From NCBI RefSeq assembly GCF_024320865.1, contig NZ_JANDBD010000004.1, positions 434,001 through 498,000 on the forward strand: a stretch of 64,000 nt of DNA, in the 5' to 3' direction. Both the position numbers and the translations under genes were made by a program. Position 1 is the first letter of the stretch. Every line of letters starts with the position of its first letter. The notes under the pieces were generated by a model, which did no database searches, was not told where the DNA came from, and was given only the letters and a program-made list of their open reading frames with translations. This DNA is from Mycolicibacterium arenosum (GTDB lineage Bacteria > Actinomycetota > Actinomycetes > Mycobacteriales > Mycobacteriaceae). Of this stretch, positions 44,584-53,686 are shown in pieces.

Positions 44584-45672
44584 ATGCGTGAACGGGCAGC
44601 CATCCTGCGTGAGATCGGCCAGCCGCTCGAGATCGGCGACATCGTGCTCGCCGACATCGCGCCGAACCAGGTCCGCGTGCGCATCGCCGCCAGCGGGGTG
44701 TGCCATTCCGACCTGTCCCAGGCGACCGGTGCGCTCCCCGCGGGTGCGCCGTGCGTGCTCGGCCACGAGGGCGCGGGGGTGATCGAGGCCGTCGGCTCCG
44801 AGGTTCACCACGTCGAGGTCGGCGACCACGTGGTCATCGCCTGGACGGCTGCGTGCGGGCACTGCTGGTTCTGCAACCGGGGCGAGCTCCACCTCTGCCG
44901 CAACGCGATTCCCGACACTTACGCGATGCCGTACGCCACGGACGCCGACGGCGCCGCACTGTTCACCTCGATGGGCGTCTCCAGCTTCGCGACCGCGACC
45001 AATTGCCTTGGCCGGGCCGTTGTTCCGATCCCCCGTGACATCCCCTTCGACGTCGCCGCGCTCGTCGGCTGCGGCGTCGCGACCGGCGCCGGTGCGGCGC
45101 TGAACACCGCCCCGGTCGAGCACGGCACTTCGGTCGCGGTGCTCGGCCTCGGCGGCGTGGGTCTCGCGACGCTGATGGCCGCTGCCGTGCGCGGCGCCGC
45201 CGAGATCATCGCGATCGATCCGGTCGCGGCGCGGCGCGAGGCCGCCGCGTCGTTCGGCGCCACCCACGTCGTCGACCCCGCGGACGGCGACGTCGCCAGG
45301 CAGGTGCGCGCGATCACCGGTCGCCGCGGCGCCGACATCGTCTTCGAGGCGGTGGGGCGCAGCGCAACGATCGACACCGCGATCAAGGCCACCCGCCGCG
45401 GCGGCACCACCTGCGTCGTCGGGGCCGCGATGCCCGGCGACGACGTGGCCCTCTCCGCCTACGACCTGTTCATGAACGCCAAGACCCTGGTCGGCTGCCA
45501 GTACGGCTCCGTGGTACCCGCACGCGACTTCCCGATGCTGCTCGAACTGTGGCGCAACGGCCGAATGCCGTTGGACCGCCTGGTGACCCGTCGGGTGGCG
45601 CTCGACGAGGTCAACGACGCCTTCGCCGACCTCAGTTCGGGTGCCGGCATCCGCACCGTGCTGGTCAACTAA
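44584..45672 (+). CDS. Zn-dependent alcohol dehydrogenase
   Basis: 362 residues from the ATG at 44584, right after the operator. MDR family: catalytic zinc ligand Cys40 in GVCHSD and His61-Glu62 in GHEGAG; structural zinc Cys 91, 94, 97 and 105; NAD fold VLGLGGVGLATL near 180. Full-length class III-like build. It oxidises a primary or secondary alcohol, probably the product of the P450 in the divergent operon. A strong hairpin terminator follows. Confidence 0.93.
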   Translation: MRERAAILREIGQPLEIGDIVLADIAPNQVRVRIAASGVCHSDLSQATGALPAGAPCVLGHEGAGVIEAVGSEVHHVEVGDHVVIAWTAACGHCWFCNRGELHLCRNAIPDTYAMPYATDADGAALFTSMGVSSFATATNCLGRAVVPIPRDIPFDVAALVGCGVATGAGAALNTAPVEHGTSVAVLGLGGVGLATLMAAAVRGAAEIIAIDPVAARREAAASFGATHVVDPADGDVARQVRAITGRRGADIVFEAVGRSATIDTAIKATRRGGTTCVVGAAMPGDDVALSAYDLFMNAKTLVGCQYGSVVPARDFPMLLELWRNGRMPLDRLVTRRVALDEVNDAFADLSSGAGIRTVLVN

Positions 45673-45678
45673 CCCCGC

Positions 45679-45733
45679 GAGCAGACGCGAAATCCCCTGA
45701 ATCGGCGTGATTGAGGGGATTTTGCGTCTGCTC
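45679..45733. terminator. Long hairpin, bidirectional terminator or REP-like element
   Basis: GAGCAGACGC and AAATCCCCT pair with AGGGGATTT and GCGTCTGCTC, a 20-bp stem with one mismatch and a loop of about 15 nt. It lies between two convergent genes 70 bp apart. Its motif resembles short intergenic repeats I recall from rapidly growing mycobacteria, so it may also be a dispersed repeat. Confidence 0.8.
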
Positions 45734-45745
45734 GGCGGAGGACAT

Positions 45746-46567
45746 CTAGCGGCCGGACCAGTTGGGCGCCCGCTTCTCGGCGAACGCGCGCGGCCCCTCC
45801 TTGGCGTCCTCGGTGGCGAACACCTCCTGCGCGATGCGCGCCTCGTTGCGATACGCCTCGCGCATGTCGACCTTGAGACCCTCGAGCACACTGCGTTTGG
45901 TGGCCTGGATCGCCAGCGGCGCGTTCCTCGTGATGCGGGCCGCGTAGGCGAACGCCGTGTCCAGCAACTCGTCCTCCCCCACCACGGCGTTGAGCAGACC
46001 CATCTGAGCGGCCTTGGCCGCGTCGACGACGTCGGCGCACAGCAGGAACTCCATCGCGTGCGCGAACGGCACCTGACGCGGAAGCCGCACGGTGGTGCCT
46101 CCGCCGGCGAACAGACCGCGGGCCGGCTCCAGCACACCGAAGGTGGCGTGTTCGCTGGCCACCCGGATGTCGACCCCGCCGAGCATCTCCATACCGCCCG
46201 CCACACAGGGTCCGTTCACCGCCGCGATGATCGGCTTGTAGATCTTGCTGCCGCGCAACACCGCGTCGGTGCCGTCGGTGAGCGAGTAACCGCCGACGTC
46301 GGTGGCCGAGCCGTCCCGGATCTTCTTGGACAGCGCGGTGATCTCGGGGACGTAGGTCTTGAGGTCGGCGCCGGACATGAACGCCCGACCGACCCCGGTG
46401 AAGATGGCCACCCACGCGTCGTCGTCCTCGCCGAACCGCTTCCACGCCTGTGCGAGTTGATGGAAGTGCTCGAGGTCGCAGGCGTTCTTCGCCTCCGGCC
46501 GGTCGAGCGTGATCAGCACGACATGCGGTGCATCCCGGCGCTTTCCGAGTTCGTAGTGAACGGGCAC
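45746..46567 (-). CDS. Enoyl-CoA hydratase/isomerase family protein
   Basis: 273 residues from the GTG at 46567 with AAGGAGAT upstream. Crotonase fold: RAFMSGADLKTY with the first oxyanion Gly/Ala element, CVAGGMEMLGGVDIRVAS with the second, and a Glu-containing segment LEPARGLFAGGG. It hydrates an enoyl-CoA in beta-oxidation-like breakdown; some members have other crotonase reactions. It follows the ligase at 46578 by 10 bp, so the two form an operon. Confidence 0.9.
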   Translation of the reverse strand: MPVHYELGKRRDAPHVVLITLDRPEAKNACDLEHFHQLAQAWKRFGEDDDAWVAIFTGVGRAFMSGADLKTYVPEITALSKKIRDGSATDVGGYSLTDGTDAVLRGSKIYKPIIAAVNGPCVAGGMEMLGGVDIRVASEHATFGVLEPARGLFAGGGTTVRLPRQVPFAHAMEFLLCADVVDAAKAAQMGLLNAVVGEDELLDTAFAYAARITRNAPLAIQATKRSVLEGLKVDMREAYRNEARIAQEVFATEDAKEGPRAFAEKRAPNWSGR

Positions 46568-46577
46568 GGCATCTCCT

Positions 46578-48218
46578 TCAGTGGGCCTCGGACGGGAAGG
46601 CACCCATCCGGTCGTGGTCGGCGAACTGTGCGCGCACGGCGTCGCGATCGGCGTCGGTCATCAGCGTGTACGCGGTCGCCCCCGGCGGTTTCCACCACAC
46701 CGGTTCCGGACACAGCCAGGCGTCGCGGCGCAACGGCTTCTTGTTGACCTTGCCGTTGCCCAGGACCGGGATCGCGGCCAGTCGGACGAAGCGCGGCGCC
46801 CACTTGGTGCCGAGATCCGGCTGAGCCGCGAGGAACTCGGCGAAGTCCGCGGGTGCGAAGGCGCGGCCCGGCTGCAGTTCGAGAACGGCCAGCACCTGAT
46901 CGCCGGCCACCGGGTCGGGCACGCCGACCACCGCCACCGCGGCCGCGGCTTCGTACCGCTCGACGATCCGCTCGACCGGTGCGGCCGAGAAGTTCTCCGA
47001 ATCCACCCGGAGCCAGTCGCCGACGCGGCCTGCGAACCAGAACACGTCATCGGCGTCCCGGTAGGCGAGGTCGCCCGACCAGAAGTAGCCGTCCCGCAGC
47101 CGCTCCGAGTCGGCCTCCGCGTTGTTCCAGTAGCCCTCGAACGAGCCGCCCGTGTCGCGGCGCACCAACTCGCCGATCGCCTGTTCGGCGTTGCACAGCC
47201 GGCCCGCGGAATCGAACTCGGCGCGTGCGCATTCCACGCCGGACGCGTCGACGACGGCGATGTCGGCGCCGGCGGGCGCGCTGCCGAGCGAGCCGGGCTT
47301 GCGCGACGGCATGAGCGCGATACCGCCCTCGCTGGAGCCGTATCCGCTCAGCACGCCGACTCCGAACCGCTTCTTGAACGCCGCCATGTCGCGCGGTGAG
47401 GCCTCCGGCGCGAGCACCACTTTCAGCCTGTGGTCACGGTCGTGCGGGGTCGGCTCGGTCGCCAGCACGTAACCGAGTGCGCGTCCGACGGTGTTGGTGA
47501 AGGTCACGTCGTGGGTGCGGACGTCGTCGAGCCACGCTGTCGCCGAGAACCGATCGCGCAGCAGCAACCGAGCGCCGCTGGCGACGGCCGGGAACAGGGC
47601 CGCGCTCAACGCGTTACCGTGCGACAGCGGCATCGGACAGTAGAGCGTGTCGCCCGGCCCGAAGCCGAAACCCGCGGCGGCGACGGAAGCCATCCGGCGC
47701 TGACTGCATCTGGCGGCCTTGGGCGCGGACGTCGAGCCCGACGTCAGCAGCAGACACAGCAGCGTGTCCGGCAGCGGCGCCGCGGCGGGCGGTGTCGCAC
47801 CCCGGTGGCTCTCCCAGGGCGCTTCTTCCACGCGCAGGGCATCGCCGACGAGGCCGGCGTAGGTGGCGTCGGTCAGCACGAATTGGCAAGCGGTGTGGTC
47901 GATATCGCGTGCGAGCTCTGCGCCGCGCCGGGTGGTGTTGAGGCCGACGACACAGGTGCCGGCGAGCGCCGCGCCGAACATCTGGAACACGTACTCGGGC
48001 ACGTTCGGCAGCAGGACGCCGACATGCGGCGGCCGGGCGGGGTCGAGCGCCGCGATCAACCAGTCGGCCCGCTGCGCCGCTTCCGACACCACCTCACGCC
48101 ACGTCCAGGAGCGGTCTCCGTACAGCAGACCGACGTTGTCGTCGTCGGCCCGCGCCCGGACGAGATCGGCCACTGTCGTGGTGATGCGCGATCCGCTCCG
48201 CTCCTCGCTCGTCGTCAT
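46578..48218 (-). CDS. FadD17/FadD1-like acyl-CoA ligase
   Basis: 546 residues from ATG. Adenylation motifs LLTSGSTSAPKAA near 165, GYGSSEGG near 290, FWSGDLAYRDADDVFWFAGR and the terminal lysine in GNGKVNKKPLRRD. The overall style resembles mycobacterial FadD1/FadD17. It activates a long or branched acid as its CoA ester. First gene of an operon with an enoyl-CoA hydratase and divergent from the AttH-like gene across 88 bp with AT-rich sequence. Confidence 0.88.
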   Translation of the reverse strand: MTTSEERSGSRITTTVADLVRARADDDNVGLLYGDRSWTWREVVSEAAQRADWLIAALDPARPPHVGVLLPNVPEYVFQMFGAALAGTCVVGLNTTRRGAELARDIDHTACQFVLTDATYAGLVGDALRVEEAPWESHRGATPPAAAPLPDTLLCLLLTSGSTSAPKAARCSQRRMASVAAAGFGFGPGDTLYCPMPLSHGNALSAALFPAVASGARLLLRDRFSATAWLDDVRTHDVTFTNTVGRALGYVLATEPTPHDRDHRLKVVLAPEASPRDMAAFKKRFGVGVLSGYGSSEGGIALMPSRKPGSLGSAPAGADIAVVDASGVECARAEFDSAGRLCNAEQAIGELVRRDTGGSFEGYWNNAEADSERLRDGYFWSGDLAYRDADDVFWFAGRVGDWLRVDSENFSAAPVERIVERYEAAAAVAVVGVPDPVAGDQVLAVLELQPGRAFAPADFAEFLAAQPDLGTKWAPRFVRLAAIPVLGNGKVNKKPLRRDAWLCPEPVWWKPPGATAYTLMTDADRDAVRAQFADHDRMGAFPSEAH

Positions 48219-48306
48219 GCAGCCCCATTTCCCTCGGCGGCGCGGCGTAGTAGCTTAACTTTGCGATAATAGCCAGATAGACCCCAACCGTAGCCAACGA
48301 GGGCAG

Positions 48307-49629
48307 GTGGCAGTGGCCGACACGACCGACTTCGGACTGCAGTACCCCTACGAACTGGTGGCAGGCGATCCGGAATTCGTCTTTCCGGCCGCCGAGGGCA
48401 TCCATCCGCACTGCCAGTCCGACACGTGGTTCATCGCGGGCGAGTTGACCGGCCGCACCTCCGGCAGGCGGTTCGCGTTCCTGACGATCTTCAACCAGAA
48501 CCGGCCGGGTGGCGCGATCGTCGCCGACTTCCACACTCTGGCGTTCTTCGACCTCGACAACGGGACCTACGCCACCAGCACCGACTACGACATGCCGCCC
48601 AAGAACATGGAGCCGGGAACGGTCCACAAGATGTCCGCCGCCACAGGGCATCTCGCGCTCAGCTTCGACACCAGAGCCGGTCGCTCCGCGTGGACCGCGC
48701 GGCACACCGACGACGGCTCGCCGGTGCCGTTCGGCTACGACCTCGCCCTCGTCGGCATCGATCAGTTCGACGCGCCGATGGCGCTGACCCTGACGGTCTC
48801 GGCGACACGACCGCCCGTGCCCGTCGGCGCCTCGACGCACAGCGGCCGGTTCCAGTGTCTCGCCCAGCCCGAGACGTTCTCGTACTTCCAGACCGGCATG
48901 GCCATGACCGGGACACTCACCTGGGGATCGATCACCGAGGAGGTGTCGGGCACGGCCGGCCACATCGACCGGCAGTGGTTCCCGCTGCCCGCGGGCGGTG
49001 GCGGCACCGACGGCGATCCGCGGGCGATCTCGTACGAGTGGCGCACCATCCACCTCGACAACGGGGCAGACGTCGTGGCGTGGCGGCAGTTCGACCGCCG
49101 CGACCGCAACGCCCCGCGCCCGTTCACGGGTGCCACCGTGTCCTACGCCGACGGCCGGGCCCCGGAGTGCGTCGAGGACATCGAGGTGCACACCGAGAGT
49201 TACGTCCGCTGGCCCGAATCGGTGCGACAGCTCATCCGGCCACCCGTGAGCGCGCGCTGGATGCCGGACCGGCACACGTTTCGCTCCGAGGCGCTCGCTC
49301 TCGAACTGCGCGGCACACCGCTCATCGCGGCACCCGCGCACGCCCTTCCGGTCGAGTACATGGAGGGTCCGTTCCTGTTCGAGGGCACCATGCGGGGACA
49401 ACCGGTGCGGGGCTTCGGGATCTCGGAGCGCTCGCTGGCGCTGTACCGCGATTGGGAACTCGTCGACGTGCTGGCGACGACCGAACTCGCCGCGCTCGCC
49501 GAGACACTGCGGCCACTGGTCGCAGACGGCAGGCGCGCCGAAGCGCTGCAGCGGCTGGACCACGTCAGCCCCGGTGAGCACGCTCAACTCGTCGACGACC
49601 TGACGGCGGCGCTGTCCGTCAGCGAGTGA
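48307..49629 (+). CDS. AttH/CrtC lipocalin-like protein
   Basis: 440 residues from GTG. No clear signal peptide is visible. The two-domain lipocalin-like pattern of AttH/CrtC-type hydroxyneurosporene synthase relatives is seen: WFIAGELTGRTSGRRFAF at the start and GTAGHIDRQWFPLPAG near 215, the characteristic GHxDxQW block. Relatives hydrate or isomerise terpenoid double bonds or are of unknown function. Next to FadD and thiolase genes, a role in modifying an unsaturated lipophilic substrate is possible. It is convergent with the thiolase gene, overlapping 11 nt. Confidence 0.8.
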   Translation: MAVADTTDFGLQYPYELVAGDPEFVFPAAEGIHPHCQSDTWFIAGELTGRTSGRRFAFLTIFNQNRPGGAIVADFHTLAFFDLDNGTYATSTDYDMPPKNMEPGTVHKMSAATGHLALSFDTRAGRSAWTARHTDDGSPVPFGYDLALVGIDQFDAPMALTLTVSATRPPVPVGASTHSGRFQCLAQPETFSYFQTGMAMTGTLTWGSITEEVSGTAGHIDRQWFPLPAGGGGTDGDPRAISYEWRTIHLDNGADVVAWRQFDRRDRNAPRPFTGATVSYADGRAPECVEDIEVHTESYVRWPESVRQLIRPPVSARWMPDRHTFRSEALALELRGTPLIAAPAHALPVEYMEGPFLFEGTMRGQPVRGFGISERSLALYRDWELVDVLATTELAALAETLRPLVADGRRAEALQRLDHVSPGEHAQLVDDLTAALSVSE

Positions 49630-50824
49630 GCAGCAGGCAGCCGGCGATCGGGCCGCCGCCCGCGGCGACCACCGCGGTATCGGCGCCCCCCACCTGTCGC
49701 TGCCCCGCCTGCCCGCGCAGTTGCAGGCAAGCCTCGTGCAGTACCCAGTAGCCGTGCATGCGCCCAGCCGACAGCTGTCCCCCATAGGTGTTGAGCGGAA
49801 GGTCGCCGTCGAGCGCGATGCGCGTGGCGCCCTCGACGAACGGCCCGGCTTCGCCGTCGCCACAGATGCCGAGCGCCTCGAGCCAGGCGACGGTCAGATA
49901 GGTGAAGCCGTCGTACAGTTCGGCGACGTCGAGGTCCTTCGGCGTCAGGTCGGTCCGCGACCACATCTGCGTCGCGGCTTCGGCGGACGCCATCTTGGGG
50001 AAGTCGGGACGGTGGAACCAGCCGCCCGTTCCGTACGCTCCGCCGATCGCCTCCACCCGCGCGGGCGGCTGGGGACAGTCGCCCGCGTAGTCGCGGTGCG
50101 AGACGATCACGGCGATCGAGCCGTCGACGGGAACGTCGCAGTCCAGCAGGCCCAGGGGCGACGAGATCGGGCGCGCGGCCAGATAGTCGTCCATGGTGAA
50201 CGGGTCCCGATACGCCGCAAGTGGATTGAGCGCGGCGTTGCGTCGGCTGTTGATGGCCATCCAGCCGAGTTGTTCCTTGGTGGTGCCGTAAAGCTCCATG
50301 TGCCGACGGCAGTGCATCGCCACCCAGTTCGATGCGGAGTAGGCGTGCGCCGCCATGAGTTCGCCGATGTCGCCGTTGGCGCCGATCCTGCGGGGTGCAC
50401 CCGGCTGCCGCGGTTCCTCCGGTGGTGAGGTGAGCGCGTTCGGCTCGGGGGGCAACTCCGCCGACGAGTCGATCATCGAGCCACCGAGCATCGCGACGGT
50501 GCGATACACCAGGACGTGTCGGGAGCGGCCCTCGGCGACGGCCAGCATCGCCGACATCAGCGGGCTGTACAGCCCCGAGGTGTCGATTCCCGAGCCGCGG
50601 TTCTCGGCGTCGAGGCCGAGCGCGTCGACGACGTGCTGCCGCGGGGTGTCGCCGAGCGTGGCGATGCCGTCGATGTCGGCTGGTGTCAGGCCGGCGTCGG
50701 CGATGGCCGCGTGCGTGGCGTCCAGCGTCAGCTGCAGACCGGGGATGCCTGTGCGGCGACCGATGTGGGAGATGCCGATCCCACTGATGATCGTGTCCTT
50801 CTCGAAGCCCTTCGGCAGTTCCAT
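49619..50824 (-). CDS. Thiolase/lipid-transfer-protein-like enzyme
   Basis: 401 residues from ATG. Nondecarboxylating thiolase-like (Ltp) family: SGIGISHIGRRTG at the N-terminus, LTLDATHAAIADAGLTPADI, VAELYDGFTYLTVAWLEALG and NTYGGQLSAGRMHGY near 350. These proteins cleave side-chain acyl-CoA units together with DUF35 partners such as ChsH2, as known for sterol side-chain aldolases. The DUF35 protein is encoded divergently 35 bp away, which supports a complex. Confidence 0.9.
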   Translation of the reverse strand: MELPKGFEKDTIISGIGISHIGRRTGIPGLQLTLDATHAAIADAGLTPADIDGIATLGDTPRQHVVDALGLDAENRGSGIDTSGLYSPLMSAMLAVAEGRSRHVLVYRTVAMLGGSMIDSSAELPPEPNALTSPPEEPRQPGAPRRIGANGDIGELMAAHAYSASNWVAMHCRRHMELYGTTKEQLGWMAINSRRNAALNPLAAYRDPFTMDDYLAARPISSPLGLLDCDVPVDGSIAVIVSHRDYAGDCPQPPARVEAIGGAYGTGGWFHRPDFPKMASAEAATQMWSRTDLTPKDLDVAELYDGFTYLTVAWLEALGICGDGEAGPFVEGATRIALDGDLPLNTYGGQLSAGRMHGYWVLHEACLQLRGQAGQRQVGGADTAVVAAGGGPIAGCLLLTR

Positions 50825-50859
50825 TGTTGTAAAAATAGTCGAGGGGTAGGTTCGTCGAC

Positions 50860-51288
50860 ATGTCAGGTGCGGCCCCAGGGCGGATGCTTCCCGAACTCAC
50901 GGAACACAATCGCGCGTTCTGGACCGGCGGTGCCGACGGACGCCTGCACGTGCCGTACTGCGAGCCGTGTGCTCGCTGGGTGCTTCCCCCCGAAGCCGTT
51001 TGCCCTGGTTGCGACGCCGCCCTCGGCACCAGGCCGGTTTCCGGTGCCGGCACCGTATTCACCTACACCGTCAACCACCACCCGTTCAACCCGGCGGTGC
51101 CGCCGCCCTACGTCATCGCGATCATCGAGCTGGCGGAGCAGGACGATCTCCGACTCGCGGCGAACATCGTGGACTGCCAACCGGATTCGGTGACCGTCGG
51201 GATGCCCGTCAGCGTGCGGTTCGAAGAGCAGCCCGGCGCCGACGGCGCGATGTTCGTACCCGTGTTCGCACCCCGAGGCACCGCGTAG
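50860..51288 (+). CDS. DUF35 OB-fold protein with a zinc ribbon
   Basis: 142 residues from ATG. The N-terminal zinc ribbon has CEPC and CPGC pairs (HVPYCEPCARWVLPPEAVCP), followed by an OB fold (GAGTVFTYTVNHHPFNP, VGMPVSVRF). DUF35 proteins bind acyl-CoA and form complexes with thiolase-like or MaoC-like enzymes. It is divergent from such a thiolase gene and sits just before the second mce operon. Confidence 0.9.
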   Translation: MSGAAPGRMLPELTEHNRAFWTGGADGRLHVPYCEPCARWVLPPEAVCPGCDAALGTRPVSGAGTVFTYTVNHHPFNPAVPPPYVIAIIELAEQDDLRLAANIVDCQPDSVTVGMPVSVRFEEQPGADGAMFVPVFAPRGTA

Positions 51289-51397
51289 CCCGCACCAGGG
51301 GGCCTCGGTCACGCCACCGACCGACGGCAGTCCTCGCGAGTTGCGGTGAAAGTGCTGACTCTTTCCGACTCCAGGCGTACTCTCGCTAAAACGCTAA

Positions 51398-51407
51398 CTT
51401 TATAAAG
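51398..51407. promoter_or_regulatory. AT-rich palindrome upstream of the second mce operon
   Basis: CTTTATAAAG is a 10-bp perfect palindrome 73 bp before the mceA start, in an AT-rich island inside GC-rich DNA. It could be part of the promoter or an operator. Confidence 0.4.
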
Positions 51408-51479
51408 AAAGCTACACAACCGCTCAGCAGACGAGAGACCTGTGCACGTACCCGCCGACCGCCACGCGATCACCGCATC

Positions 51480-52667
51480 GTGAAGTCCACGACACTCCGG
51501 GTGCTCGTCGGCATGGGCACGATCGTCGCGATCGTCGGTATCGCGTTCGTATCCGTCGGGTTGTTCCAGAATCGCTTCGCCGGGACCGCTCCCCTGATCG
51601 TCCTGTCGCCCCGCGCCGGGCTGGTGATGAATCCCGACGCGAAGGTCAATCTGCTCGGTGTCCCGGTGGGCCGGGTCGGTCGCATCGAGGAGCTCGCCGA
51701 CGGCCGAGCCGCCATCCACCTCGAGATGGAACCCGATCGGCTCGCCGAGATCCCAGACAACGTCGTCGTCGACATCGCGTCCCCGACGGTGTTCGGCGCG
51801 AAGTCCATCAACCTGGTGCCGCCGGACGATCCGTCACCCCGCACCCTGCAGCCCGGCCAGGTGCTGGACTCCCAACACGTCACGGTCGAGTTCAACACCG
51901 TCTTCGAACAACTCACCGCGGTGTTGACCGAGATTCAGCCCGAGAAGCTCAACGAGACACTCGGCGCCATCGCGACCGCCTTCGACGGTCGCGGCCAGCA
52001 GTTCGGTGAGGCTTTGAGCCGACTGAACCGCTACCTCGCGAAGATCGAACCGAGCCTGCCGAACCTCAGCCGCGACATCGAGGTCGCGCCGGGGGTCCTC
52101 AACGCGTACGCGGACGCCGCGCCGGACCTGCTGCGCATCGTGGACAACGCGTCGACCATCAGCGACACGCTGGTCGACCAGAGCGCGAATCTGGACGCCT
52201 TCCTGGTCAGTACGATCGGGCTCGCCGACACCGGAAACGACGTCATCGGCGGCAACCGACAGGGCTTGACGGACCTGGTGCGCGTGCTGGTGCCCACCCT
52301 CGAGCTGTCCAACCGCTACCACGAAGCGATCACCTGCACGCTCGGCGGACTGCTGCCGTTGGCCACGGGTCCGCCGCTTGACAAGCCCGGCATCGTCGAC
52401 TCGATCGGTTTCCAGCTGGCCAGGGAGCGCTACCGTTACCCCGGCAACCTGCCGAAGGTCGCGGGTACCGGTGGGCCGCAATGCCTCTCGCTGCCGAACG
52501 TGCCTCCCGAGTCGCGGCCGCCGTTCGTGGTCGCCGACACCGGCGCGAACCCGGCGCAGTACGGCAATCAGGGCATCCTGCTGAACTCCGACGGGCTCAA
52601 GCAGTACCTGTTCGGTCCCATCGACGGGCCACCGCGCAACACCGCCCAGGTGGGACAGCCGGGATGA
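51480..52667 (+). CDS. mceA: Mce family protein MceA (second operon)
   Basis: 395 residues from GTG. N-terminal anchor at about residues 8-28, MCE domain with LSPRAGLVMNPDAKVNLLGV, the EIQPEKLNETLGAIATAF helix region and the tail GANPAQYGNQGILLNS. It matches the MceA at 5600 along its whole length, so the two operons are paralogous. No yrbE permease gene precedes it. It overlaps mceB by 4 nt. Confidence 0.93.
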   Translation: MKSTTLRVLVGMGTIVAIVGIAFVSVGLFQNRFAGTAPLIVLSPRAGLVMNPDAKVNLLGVPVGRVGRIEELADGRAAIHLEMEPDRLAEIPDNVVVDIASPTVFGAKSINLVPPDDPSPRTLQPGQVLDSQHVTVEFNTVFEQLTAVLTEIQPEKLNETLGAIATAFDGRGQQFGEALSRLNRYLAKIEPSLPNLSRDIEVAPGVLNAYADAAPDLLRIVDNASTISDTLVDQSANLDAFLVSTIGLADTGNDVIGGNRQGLTDLVRVLVPTLELSNRYHEAITCTLGGLLPLATGPPLDKPGIVDSIGFQLARERYRYPGNLPKVAGTGGPQCLSLPNVPPESRPPFVVADTGANPAQYGNQGILLNSDGLKQYLFGPIDGPPRNTAQVGQPG

Positions 52668-53686
52668 ACGCGAGTCGCAAACCGTTCGTGAAGTTCGGCG
52701 TCTTCGCCGTGGTGATGACCGTGCTGACCGCGTGCCTGCTGGTGATCTTCGGTCAGTACCGAACCGGTTCGACGATCACGTACTCGGCGGTCTTCGCCGA
52801 CGTCTCCGGTCTGAGGTCCGGCGACTCGGTGCGGGCGGGCGGCCTCCGGGTCGGCACGGTGAACGAGGTCGCCATGCAATCGGACCACACCATCCTGGTG
52901 ACGTTCGACGCCGATCGGACCGTGCCGCTGAGCACCGGGACGACGCTGGCCGTCAGATACCTCAACCTCGTCGGCGACCGCTTCCTGGACCTCGTCGACG
53001 GCCCCGGCTCCACCCGCCTGCTTCCGGAGGGGTCGCGGATACCCGCCGATCGCACCGCTCCGGCCCTCGACCTGGACCTGCTGCTCGGCGGCCTGAAACC
53101 GGTCATCCAGGGCCTGAACCCACAGGACGTCAACACGCTGTCGGGTGCCCTGCTGCAGATCTTCCAGGGGCAGGGCGGGACGCTGGATTCCCTGCTGTCG
53201 CAGACCTCGTCGTTCACCACCGGGCTCGCGGACAACGGGCAGGTGATCGAGCAGTTGATCGACAACCTGAACACGGTGGTCGCCACGCTCGCCGACAGCG
53301 GCACCGAGTTCTCCGGGACCATCGACCGGCTCGAGCAACTCGTCACGGGACTGTCGAAGGACCGTGACCCCATCGGCGCCGCCATCGACTCGCTCAACCA
53401 AGGCACGTCGTCGCTCGCCGACCTTCTGGGGCAGGCGCGCAGCCCGCTGTCGGGCACGATCGCCGAGCTCAACCGGCTCGCTCCCATACTCGATCAGGAC
53501 AAGGACAGGATCGACGGGGCACTGCAACGCGCGCCCGACAACTACCGCAAGCTGATCCGCCTCGGCGCCTACGGCAGCTGGCTGAACATCTACATCTGCG
53601 CACTGAGCTTCCGGGTGAGCGATCTGCAGGGGAACACCGCGGTCTTCCCCTGGTTCGAGCAGACCAACGGGAGGTGCGCCGAGTAA
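52664..53686 (+). CDS. mceB: Mce family protein MceB (second operon)
   Basis: 340 residues from the ATG at 52664 (ATGA overlap with mceA). Anchor FGVFAVVMTVLTACLLVIFG, MCE domain from YSAVFADVSGLRSGDSV and the shared LDLDLLLGGLKPVIQGLNP. Very similar to the MceB at 4575. It ends in TAATG, overlapping mceC. Confidence 0.93.
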   Translation: MNASRKPFVKFGVFAVVMTVLTACLLVIFGQYRTGSTITYSAVFADVSGLRSGDSVRAGGLRVGTVNEVAMQSDHTILVTFDADRTVPLSTGTTLAVRYLNLVGDRFLDLVDGPGSTRLLPEGSRIPADRTAPALDLDLLLGGLKPVIQGLNPQDVNTLSGALLQIFQGQGGTLDSLLSQTSSFTTGLADNGQVIEQLIDNLNTVVATLADSGTEFSGTIDRLEQLVTGLSKDRDPIGAAIDSLNQGTSSLADLLGQARSPLSGTIAELNRLAPILDQDKDRIDGALQRAPDNYRKLIRLGAYGSWLNIYICALSFRVSDLQGNTAVFPWFEQTNGRCAE

